From Desulfonatronospira sp. (GTDB lineage Bacteria > Desulfobacterota > Desulfovibrionia > Desulfovibrionales > Desulfonatronovibrionaceae): a stretch of 5,361 nt of DNA. The stretch covers positions 1-5,361 of the forward strand of contig PWGS01000232.1 of the NCBI GenBank assembly GCA_003554505.1, written 5' to 3'. Made by a program: the position numbers and the translations under genes. Under the pieces are notes generated by a model. The model saw nothing but the letters and a program-made list of their open reading frames with translations, ran no database searches and was not told the DNA's origin. Shown one piece after another: positions 1 through 5,361 of this stretch (the first letter of the stretch is position 1; each line of letters opens with the position of its first letter).

Positions 1-72
1 GCCACTCCGTTCAGGTTGGTGCGGGCTCTCAGTAGTCCCTCAAAGGGTTCACAGGAGGAGGAGAATGGCTAA
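1..72 (+). CDS. Possible C-terminal tail of an upstream gene (partial)
   Basis: Frame 1 is open from the window edge to a TAA at 70-72 and would encode 23 residues ending in GSQEEENG. The stop overlaps the drmB start by 8 bases (ATGGCTAA), an arrangement common in co-transcribed, translationally coupled genes. In DISARM loci the gene just before drmB is normally drmA, which encodes a large helicase, so this would be the natural candidate. The 23 residues carry no motif that can prove it. Frame 3 is also open to a TAG at 33-35 and could be the real tail instead, with a 29-base gap. The drmA identity is inferred from context only. Confidence 0.4.
   Translation, partial: ATPFRLVRALSSPSKGSQEEENG
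53..63 (+). promoter_or_regulatory. Strong ribosome binding site for drmB
   Basis: AGGAGGAGGAG contains two overlapping perfect AGGAGG cores. The left core ends 6 bases before the ATG at 65, which is near-optimal spacing. The drmB frame stays open back to the window edge but holds no ATG, GTG or TTG before 65, so this site fixes the start. If an upstream gene ends at 72, the site lies inside its last codons and explains its acidic QEEEN tail. Confidence 0.85.
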
Positions 73-1915
73 TGATATAGGTTCTTTACGTCGGAGCGCG
101 GTGGTATCCACGTTCGGACCAGGGGCGGTGGTTGATTTTGTTGCAGGCGGTGCCCCTGTTTCGGTTGTAATCGCAGGCCTAGAGGAGTGGGACCGTAATT
201 TCGGACCCAAAGGGTTGGCCAATCCGCAACGAACAACAGAGCCCCGACTCCAGCGACAACTCAGGGTCTCGGGATTCCGTTTGCCCCCAGTGAGTCTTGA
301 GGAGCTCGGGATGTCCTCATCCGGAGGTGCGAAAGACAAAAAACGACTGATTGGCGTGCGCTTCCCGCGCTGGTTGCAATGCCCTTCCTGTGACAGTATA
401 GCACCTGTTGAAAAGTGGGCTGATAAACCCGGGTGGCCTGGCAGGCATTGCGCAAAATGTACCAACAAAAAGCCGGGCAGGTGGCCGCCTGTTTTCGCAA
501 TTCCGGTACGTTTCGTACTTGCCTGTCACAAAGGACACCTTGATGACTTCCCCTGGCACTGGTGGGTGGGCCATAAGCCCGACTGCCAGCGAAAAAAGGG
601 TTTTCTGCGGCTCAAATCCGAAAGGCCGGGGCTAGCTGGCCTTATCGTAAGCTGCCCGGAATGCGGTTCGCGGAGATCAATGGACGGTGTTTTCAACCAG
701 TCCACATGGGATAAATATGTTTGTAGAGGTTACAGCCATTGGCTGGGCACCAAGGTCGATTGTTTAGATGGGGAGGTGAGAGCACTGCAGCGCGGCGCAT
801 CCAACCTGTATTTTCCCGTAGTGGAGTCAGCTCTAAGTGTCCCCCCGTGGTCAGACTATCTGCAGGAGGCCCTGGGCGGATATTGGAGTGACATTTTTGA
901 TACGGAACCTGAAGATCGGGCCACATTCATTGGTATTCTTGCACGTGGTGGTCTAAGGCCAGTGCTGGATGAATTGTGTATGACCCCGGAACAGCTTGCT
1001 TCTGAAATAGAAAATCGAATCAGGATTCTAAAAAATGATTTTGAAGGCGACATCCGGGGTGAGGAGTGCCGCCAGTTCATTTTAGGGTCATCCCAAAAGG
1101 CTATTCATGACAGGGAGTTTGAGACACGCAGAGAACCTATACCATCAGCTTTCAATGGTTTGATGTCGAAAGTGGTCCGTGTTGTCAGGTTGAGGGAAGT
1201 CCGGGCCCTTCGTGGGTTCACAAGAATCAATCCCCCTGATGGTGAGGAAAGCAATGTCAATCCAATTGCTTGTGAAAATCTGAACTGGCTGCCGGCGATT
1301 GAAATTCGGGGGGAGGGCGTTTTCATTCAACTCGACCTTCCTGCTGTTGAGTCCTGGGAAGGTCAGGAGGCTGTGAAAGAGCGTGCTAAATATTTGGATG
1401 ACCGTGCTGTGGCACAGTGGCAAGAGAGGTACGGGGTTGGCCGCCCGCCCCGGGTCGTTTCACCTCGTTTTCTTCTTGTCCATTCCCTGTCCCATGCGCT
1501 AATGAGGCAGTTTACACTGACGTGTGGGTACTCAAGCGCTTCGTTACGTGAACGTCTTTACGTCAGCGAAAGTGACGGTGAATCCCCCGGAATGGCTGCT
1601 CTTCTTGTGTACACCGCCACCACGGATTCCGATGGTACTTTGGGTGGTCTACAACGTGAAGGAACATCGGAGCGGTTGAGGGCCTCTTTTGATGCGGCCA
1701 TAAGGTCCATGGAATGGTGTTCATCCGACCCGCTGTGCATCGAGGGCGCGATGGCCACCGCGCAAGGGCTGTCGTTTGCTGCCTGTCACGCTTGTCTGCT
1801 TGCTCCGGAAACCTCATGCGAGGAGTTCAACCATCTGCTGGATCGCGCGATGCTTGTGGGAACACCCGGTTCTCCAGGTATCGGCTTTTTCTCAACATTT
1901 CTGGGAGGGGATTAA
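65..1915 (+). CDS. drmB: DrmB-like DUF1998 protein of a DISARM-type defence system
   Basis: Complete 616-residue protein. The N-terminus (about residues 7-45) has the pattern typical of DrmB: SLRRSAVVSTFGPGAVVDF followed by a hydrophobic strand and GLEEWD. A four-cysteine zinc ribbon follows (CPSC at 106-109, CAKC at 129-132), then ACHKGHLDDFPW at 153-164 and a further CPEC at 197-200. The last third (about 465-616) is a DUF1998 domain: HSLSHALMRQF near 473-483, GMAALLVYTATTDSDGTLGGL near 509-529, and cysteines C558, C574, C577 and C585 followed by EEFNHLLDRAML. In DISARM, DrmB forms a cytoplasmic complex with the helicase DrmA that engages invading DNA. DrmB itself has no helicase motifs, as seen here. 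The length is close to that of known DrmB proteins. DUF1998 also occurs in Druantia DruE and in MrfB-type partners, but the N-terminal signature and the methyltransferase neighbour favour DrmB. The stop codon abuts the next start, which points to one transcript. Confidence 0.86.
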   Translation: MANDIGSLRRSAVVSTFGPGAVVDFVAGGAPVSVVIAGLEEWDRNFGPKGLANPQRTTEPRLQRQLRVSGFRLPPVSLEELGMSSSGGAKDKKRLIGVRFPRWLQCPSCDSIAPVEKWADKPGWPGRHCAKCTNKKPGRWPPVFAIPVRFVLACHKGHLDDFPWHWWVGHKPDCQRKKGFLRLKSERPGLAGLIVSCPECGSRRSMDGVFNQSTWDKYVCRGYSHWLGTKVDCLDGEVRALQRGASNLYFPVVESALSVPPWSDYLQEALGGYWSDIFDTEPEDRATFIGILARGGLRPVLDELCMTPEQLASEIENRIRILKNDFEGDIRGEECRQFILGSSQKAIHDREFETRREPIPSAFNGLMSKVVRVVRLREVRALRGFTRINPPDGEESNVNPIACENLNWLPAIEIRGEGVFIQLDLPAVESWEGQEAVKERAKYLDDRAVAQWQERYGVGRPPRVVSPRFLLVHSLSHALMRQFTLTCGYSSASLRERLYVSESDGESPGMAALLVYTATTDSDGTLGGLQREGTSERLRASFDAAIRSMEWCSSDPLCIEGAMATAQGLSFAACHACLLAPETSCEEFNHLLDRAMLVGTPGSPGIGFFSTFLGGD

Positions 1916-3592
1916 ATGGCCAGGATGTCGCCAGGGGAACTACCCAATGAGATTATTCTCAACGAACTGCGTTCCTCGGAGGTCAGGGTTTATAAGGCTC
2001 TGAAATCAATGCTCGATGACAGTTTTGTTGTTTTCTACTCGCGCCCTTGGCTCGGTTTGACATGGGACGGGCGTGAGGTTGACGGTGAGTGCGACTTTGT
2101 GGTTGCCCATCCAACCCGGGGTATGCTGACCCTTGAGGTGAAAGGTGGCGGGATCGAATACATCCCGGAATCCGATCGATGGTTTTCCGTTGACAGATAT
2201 AATTGTCGACACAAAATAAAAAATCCTGTTGAACAAGCACGTAAATCCAAGCATATACTGCTAGGTAAGCTCAGAAAGGACAAAGAGTGGGGTGGGAGAT
2301 TTATAAGAGCAAGACATGGGGTTATATTTCCTGATTGCCAGGCACCCCGGCACGATCTTGGCGCCGACATGCCGAGAAAGATCTTCTGTTTCGCTGAGCA
2401 GTTCGAATATGGATTGTCTGAGTGGGTTCATGCCCGTCTGAGCGAGGTGGGCTCTGATTCTTCCAGGTTGAAGGCGCTTGGTGATGATGGGGTGAGGATA
2501 CTTGAAAAGCTGTTGGCCAAACCTTTCAGGTTGCGTACCCCCCTTGCACCCGCTCTTCGTCATGATGTTATGGTACAGGATTATCTGACAACACAACAAT
2601 TTCATATACTCTCTGCGCTGGAGAGCCACTCCAGAGCGGCCATAGCTGGGGCTGCGGGCACGGGGAAAACTGCTCTTGCCATGGAGAAGGCGCGTTGTTG
2701 TGCCGAAGAGGGCATGTCCACACTATTCTTATGTTACAACAGACCACTTGCCTTGTACATCTCGGAAATGCTCAAGGATACCCCCGTCCATGTCACAACA
2801 TTTCATCAATTGTGTTCCTGGATGGCAGAAGAGGCTGGCTTGGCAGTTCCTGAAAGTGTCTCATCAAAAAAACTTCTGTTCAGTGATATATATCCTTCGC
2901 TACTTGTGGATGCTGCGGAAGTGCTCCGGGACGTCAGGTACGATGCGATCATAGTGGATGAAGGCCAGGATTTCGAGGCTCACTGGTGGGTGGCTGTGGA
3001 GACAGTCAGGTCTTCACCTGAAAGCAGCCTGTATGTTTTTTTCGACAGCAACCAGAAAGTTTATGACAGCGCGCTTTCCCTTCCTGTCGAGGCATCGCTG
3101 CCGCCAATCCGTCTAACCAGGAACCTACGAAATACTAAGACAATACATACCACTGCCTCCGCCTTCTATGAGGGCTTTGGGATTCAGGCGGAGGGTCCTC
3201 TGGGTAAGGAGCCTGAATGGTTGGTGGTTGACCGGAAGCGGGTTCCAGGGACCGTTTCCGAGAAGGTGACCGAGCTTATTCGTCACGAGAAAGTGCCGCC
3301 TAGTTTTATTGCTGTCCTAGCCCCTGACAAGGCGTCTCTTGACCAAGTGGTTGAAGACGGCTTGGGTGGTTATCCGTTTAAAGAAGCTTATGATCAAAGT
3401 CGGGCTCCAGTGCTTACTGCCGATACCATAAGGCGTTTCAAGGGCTTGGAGAGTCCTGTGGTGGTACTGGTCCTTCTGGGTTTTGTGACAGAAGAGCTAG
3501 CTTATGTAGCACTGTCCCGGGCCAGGAGCCATCTGACTGTGGTAGGCCCAAAGGGGCCATTGGATTACCTCCGCGGTTTTACAAAGGAATAA
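1916..3592 (+). CDS. NERD nuclease-like domain fused to UvrD-type SF1 helicase
   Basis: 558 residues in two modules. Residues about 20-115 form a NERD (nuclease-related) domain with PD-(D/E)xK-like residues: D60 in GECDFVV, then E74 and K76 in LTLEVKGG, and Q107 in NPVEQARK. Residues about 220-558 are a superfamily 1 helicase. It shows a Q-motif glutamine at Q227, Walker A GAAGTGKT (245-252), Walker B IIVDEGQD (345-352), motif III-like VFFDSNQKVYD (374-384), motif IV-like LTRNLRN (400-406), motif V-like ADTIRRFKGLE (502-512) and motif VI YVALSRARSHLTVV (530-543). All catalytic motifs look intact, so an active ATPase is expected. It is short for the UvrD/Rep group, which suggests small 1B and 2B subdomains. 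The start is ATG 1916, directly after the drmB TAA, with GGAGGGG at 1904-1910 as ribosome binding site; ATG 1925 is a weaker alternative. Translational coupling with drmB is likely. It is not a standard DISARM component and sits where drmC would be; a role in unwinding and cutting foreign DNA is inferred. Confidence 0.85.
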   Translation: MARMSPGELPNEIILNELRSSEVRVYKALKSMLDDSFVVFYSRPWLGLTWDGREVDGECDFVVAHPTRGMLTLEVKGGGIEYIPESDRWFSVDRYNCRHKIKNPVEQARKSKHILLGKLRKDKEWGGRFIRARHGVIFPDCQAPRHDLGADMPRKIFCFAEQFEYGLSEWVHARLSEVGSDSSRLKALGDDGVRILEKLLAKPFRLRTPLAPALRHDVMVQDYLTTQQFHILSALESHSRAAIAGAAGTGKTALAMEKARCCAEEGMSTLFLCYNRPLALYISEMLKDTPVHVTTFHQLCSWMAEEAGLAVPESVSSKKLLFSDIYPSLLVDAAEVLRDVRYDAIIVDEGQDFEAHWWVAVETVRSSPESSLYVFFDSNQKVYDSALSLPVEASLPPIRLTRNLRNTKTIHTTASAFYEGFGIQAEGPLGKEPEWLVVDRKRVPGTVSEKVTELIRHEKVPPSFIAVLAPDKASLDQVVEDGLGGYPFKEAYDQSRAPVLTADTIRRFKGLESPVVVLVLLGFVTEELAYVALSRARSHLTVVGPKGPLDYLRGFTKE

Positions 3593-3671
3593 ACGGATCA
3601 GGTTTATAGGCGTATAACGTATTGCTCCTGCTGTATGGAGGAGAGTGGCATAGGCATATATCCTTTCGTTC
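3593..3671. other. Convergent intergenic gap, no clear terminator
   Basis: These 79 bases separate the stops of the NERD-helicase gene and vsr, which point at each other. I see only a weak AT-only hairpin (TTATA, 4-base loop GGCG, TATAA at 3604-3617) and a 4-bp CTCC/GGAG pair around an 8-base loop (3625-3640). Neither is followed by a T-run on either strand, so no intrinsic terminator can be called. Confidence 0.6.
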
Positions 3672-4082
3672 CTATTTCCCTTGAACCAGTTCCTGGACTT
3701 GAGTCACGCATGCATCCAGGGAGTCTCGCACATCGTGTTCCCAAAACCGCAGGACATACCAGCCGTCCGCCTGGAGCTTCCTGTCTACATTCCGGTCGCG
3801 TTCCACATTCCGGGCGATCTTGTCTTCCCAGAAACGGGCGTTCTTCCTGGGGGGACTGAAATGCTGAGGGCATCGATGCCAAAAGCAGCCATCCACAAAA
3901 ATGGCGATCTTCTTCCCGGGAAAAACAATATCTGGTCGTCCTGTCAGGTTGTTTCCAAGTCGGTATCGCAGACCTGCCGCCCAGAGTGCCTTTCTCAGCA
4001 GGAGCTCAGGTTTTGTGTTCTTGCCCCGGATACGGGACATGCAGCGACTGCGTTGCTCAGGTGTCAAAATATCCGTGGACAT
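3672..4082 (-). CDS. vsr: Very short patch repair (Vsr) endonuclease
   Basis: 136 residues with the full Vsr layout: RSRCMSRIRGKNTKPE near the N-terminus (11-26), the catalytic GRPDIVF with D51, then DGCFWHRC (64-71), FWEDKI (84-89), NVERD (92-96) and VLRFWEHD (110-117). Vsr nicks 5' of the T in T:G mismatches that arise when 5-methylcytosine deaminates, and so starts very short patch repair. F67 and W68 match the residues that wedge into DNA in E. coli Vsr. E. coli H64 is Asp here (VDGCFWH), and the E. coli zinc site (C66, H71, C73, C117) appears as C66, C71, probably H74, and H116. This is the common non-E. coli Vsr subtype and not a sign of decay. It is slightly shorter than E. coli Vsr (156). 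The ribosome binding site before ATG 4082 is weak (GGTG). It is divergent from the adjacent C5 methyltransferase, its expected functional partner. Confidence 0.93.
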   Translation of the reverse strand: MSTDILTPEQRSRCMSRIRGKNTKPELLLRKALWAAGLRYRLGNNLTGRPDIVFPGKKIAIFVDGCFWHRCPQHFSPPRKNARFWEDKIARNVERDRNVDRKLQADGWYVLRFWEHDVRDSLDACVTQVQELVQGK

Positions 4083-4161
4083 AACACCAATGGCGTGCTA
4101 TTATTTGAACAATTAAATGCATAGATGTTGAATGTATGACAATAAGGAATAAATATCACAA
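4083..4161. promoter_or_regulatory. Divergent AT-rich promoter region for vsr and the methyltransferase
   Basis: This 79-base region must hold the start signals for both outward-facing genes. On the plus strand, TTGAAC (4105-4110), a 17-base spacer and TTGAAT (4128-4133) form a weak sigma-70-like candidate for the methyltransferase, with TAAGGA at 4143-4148 as ribosome binding site 13 bases before ATG 4162, a rather long spacing. On the minus strand, TTGTCA (complement of 4137-4142), a 19-base spacer and TTTAAT (complement of 4112-4117) form a weak candidate for vsr. The two candidates interleave. The region's role is well supported by gene layout; the individual boxes are tentative. Confidence 0.55.
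4105..4132. repeat. Imperfect dyad, candidate operator
   Basis: TTGAACA (4105-4111) and TGTTGAA (4126-4132) are inverted copies matching at 6 of 7 positions across a 14-base centre. The arms overlap the candidate plus-strand -35 and -10 boxes, and the element lies inside the minus-strand candidate promoter. A protein bound here could control both genes. No recognisable controller protein is encoded in the window, so self-regulation by the methyltransferase or an outside regulator are the options. In an AT-rich region an imperfect match of this size can occur by chance. Confidence 0.35.
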
Positions 4162-5142
4162 ATGAGATTTGTTGATCTGTTTTGCGGAGGTGGCTTTGGT
4201 GCCCGCGGTGCAGTTCTCGCCGGCTCCACACCTGTCCTGGCTGTTGATTCATGGGATGTTGCTGCCAGCACCTACAAAGATAACTTCCCCGATGCGGAGG
4301 TTGTCTGCTCTTCTATTGAGGATGTCAGTCCAAGGGAACTGGCAAGGCACTATAATCCCGATGCTCTTCTGACTTCACCGGAATGCGTTTCCCATTCAAT
4401 TGCGCGTGGTTCTCGTCCCGCCTGCGAAAAGAGTCGTGAAACAGCCATGGGTTTTGTACCTTGGCTGGAGGCGATGAATCCACGCTGGCTGATCGTTGAA
4501 AATGTCAATCGAATGAAGCGGTGGATTCGTCACAATGAACTGATTGATACAATAAAATCGTATGGCTACACAGTCAACGACCTTTACCTGAACGCTGCCG
4601 ATTTTGGGGTGCCTCAGTCTCGAAAGCGCATGTTTCTTGTGTGCTCCAGGGACGGATGCGTTGTAACCAGGGATGAACTTGTAAGGTGGCATGGAAAAAC
4701 ACCTCAGAATGCTGCTTCCATAATCGACTGGAGTGGCAAGTACAAAAGCAAGTCACTTTATATCGAAAGCCGGGCAAAACCCACCATTCAACGGGCAGAA
4801 CGGGCAATAAGAGCTTTGGGGACAGGGGTGCCTTTTATCGTTGTATATTACGGTTCTGACTATGCCGGGGGATGGCAGACAATCGATGTCCCTTTGAGAA
4901 CTGTCACCACAATAGATCGTTTTGGCTTGGTCACCTGGGAGGGTAAAACACCTTACTTGCGGATGCTGCAACCTCCTGAGTTGCTTAAGGCCATGGGATC
5001 TGGTGCAATGCACAAACTCACTTATGGAACTAGGAGGGAGAAAATCAGACTTTGCGGGAACGGGGTATGCTCTCCTGTAATAGAGGCGCTGTTTCGTTGG
5101 ATGGCGCAAATTGATGAAGCCATTAAAACCCAAGCTGCATGA
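4162..5142 (+). CDS. C5-cytosine DNA methyltransferase, DrmMII-like
   Basis: 326 residues with the ordered C5-methyltransferase motifs. Motif I is FVDLFCGGGFGARG (3-16, S-adenosylmethionine binding), motif II-like VDSWDVAASTY (28-38), motif IV SPECVSHS with predicted catalytic C75, motif VI ENVNRMKRW (113-121), motif VIII PQSRKRMFLV (151-160), motif IX PLRTVTTIDRFGLV (244-257) and motif X GNGVCSPVIEALFRW (299-313). The target recognition part between motifs VIII and IX is short (about 165-240), so a single target site is likely. The catalytic loop reads PEC and not the usual PPC; this is seen in a subset of defence- and phage-linked enzymes and keeps the nucleophile. Motif I begins at residue 3, so ATG 4162 is the only sensible start. 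It is expected to protect host DNA by making 5-methylcytosine. Next to drmB it fits the DISARM class 2 methylase DrmMII, but neighbouring vsr would equally fit a Dcm-type enzyme; the site cannot be read from sequence. Confidence 0.9.
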   Translation: MRFVDLFCGGGFGARGAVLAGSTPVLAVDSWDVAASTYKDNFPDAEVVCSSIEDVSPRELARHYNPDALLTSPECVSHSIARGSRPACEKSRETAMGFVPWLEAMNPRWLIVENVNRMKRWIRHNELIDTIKSYGYTVNDLYLNAADFGVPQSRKRMFLVCSRDGCVVTRDELVRWHGKTPQNAASIIDWSGKYKSKSLYIESRAKPTIQRAERAIRALGTGVPFIVVYYGSDYAGGWQTIDVPLRTVTTIDRFGLVTWEGKTPYLRMLQPPELLKAMGSGAMHKLTYGTRREKIRLCGNGVCSPVIEALFRWMAQIDEAIKTQAA

Positions 5143-5167
5143 TCAACCACAACCTATCCCAGTCCGT

Positions 5168-5361
5168 CTACAAATAGCTTTTTTGACCTTCAGACAAAAT
5201 ATACTGCCCATCCCTGATCTCCACCTTCCCCAGGGCCAGCAGCTTCCTGACAGAGGGCCTCATGGTTTTGCTGGGGGCATGCAGCTGCATGCGCAGGAGC
5301 TTGTCATAGATCTGCAGGACGTTACGGGCCTGCTGCGCCTTATGGGGCTCCAGGAAGCGTA
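5168..5361 (-). CDS. Unrecognised protein, C-terminal 63 residues (5' end outside window)
   Basis: On the minus strand one frame is open from the window edge to a TAG at 5170-5168, giving 63 residues that begin RFLEPHKAQQARNVLQIYDK and end YILSEGQKSYL. It is too short for the usual minimum ORF size because its start lies beyond 5361. Seven of ten leucines use CTG, unlike the mixed TTG/CTT/CTG use in the defence genes, which supports a real, possibly resident chromosomal gene. The stretch MRPSVRKLLALGKVEIRDGQYIL reads as a helix followed by a short beta pair, loosely like a winged-helix end, but I do not recognise the family. It converges with the methyltransferase gene, 25 bases away. Confidence 0.6.
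   Translation of the reverse strand, partial: RFLEPHKAQQARNVLQIYDKLLRMQLHAPSKTMRPSVRKLLALGKVEIRDGQYILSEGQKSYL
5277..5292. repeat. Perfect 16-bp palindrome
   Basis: GCATGCAGCTGCATGC reads the same on both strands over all 16 bases and stops there (5276 G faces 5293 G). It lies inside the partial minus-strand gene and encodes part of RMQLHAP. It may be a coincidence of CTG/CAG/GCA-rich coding sequence. A protein binding site cannot be excluded. Confidence 0.6.

Noticed and set aside
49..574. Minus-strand open frames of 79-139 residues opposite the start of drmB
   Set aside because: They lie fully within drmB, which has a strong ribosome binding site and clear conserved residues; the reverse frames have none.
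2035..2629. Minus-strand open frames of 111 and 122 residues inside the NERD-helicase gene
   Set aside because: They are shadows of a long motif-rich gene on the plus strand and show low-complexity, motif-free translations.
3604..3640. Two small hairpins considered as a bidirectional terminator
   Set aside because: Stems are only 5 and 4 bp, one is AT-only, and there is no T-run after either on any strand.
3681..4124. 147-residue open frame on the plus strand, with a smaller one at 3901-4116
   Set aside because: Both are antisense to vsr, whose motifs are unmistakable; they have no ribosome binding site of note and no recognisable domain.
5179..5184. T6 run after the methyltransferase stop, considered as an intrinsic terminator
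   Set aside because: No GC-rich stem precedes it, and it lies within the coding end of the minus-strand gene (codons for QKS).
4162..5361. A strong composition break as proof of horizontal transfer
   Set aside because: The right flank is G+C rich, but parts of drmB are equally so (40 of 60 bases at 1741-1800), so composition alone does not prove it.
1..5361. CRISPR array, tRNA, transposase or insertion sequence ends
   Set aside because: No regularly spaced repeats, no cloverleaf-like sequence and no transposase motifs were seen on either strand.

Overview
The window is a compact anti-phage-type locus of five or six genes in a bacterium. Strong AGGAGG-type ribosome binding sites, tight gene packing and mixed codon use (moderate G+C, roughly half) fit many Gram-negative groups. 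I cannot fix the genus from this sequence.

Left part (1-3592, all +). A short open stretch at 1-72 looks like the tail of an upstream gene. It is followed, with an 8-base overlap, by a complete DrmB-like DUF1998 protein (65-1915). The next gene starts on the very next base after the DrmB stop: a 558-residue fusion of a NERD nuclease-like domain to a UvrD-type superfamily 1 helicase (1916-3592). This packing indicates one operon that enters from the left.

Right part (3593-5142). A 79-base convergent gap without a clear terminator leads to a Vsr-family mismatch endonuclease on the minus strand (3672-4082). A 79-base AT-rich divergent region (4083-4161) separates it from a C5-cytosine DNA methyltransferase on the plus strand (4162-5142). 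An imperfect dyad sits in the middle of that divergent region and overlaps weak candidate promoters for both genes.

Right edge (5143-5361). After 25 bases comes the C-terminal end of an unrecognised gene on the minus strand, cut by the window end. It has a CTG-dominated leucine codon pattern and may be a chromosomal flank.

How the genes may work together. DrmB plus a C5 methyltransferase is the hallmark of DISARM, most like class 2 (DrmA helicase, DrmB, DrmC, methylase DrmMII). The missing helicase DrmA is expected just upstream of position 1. The usual phospholipase-D-type nuclease gene drmC is not present between drmB and the methyltransferase. Its place is taken by the NERD-helicase and by Vsr. 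My reading is a variant DISARM-like system: the methyltransferase marks self DNA, Vsr repairs T:G mismatches left by 5-methylcytosine deamination (or has been recruited as a nuclease), and DrmA/DrmB with the NERD-helicase act on unmodified invading DNA. The gene content is seen directly; the joint function is inferred.
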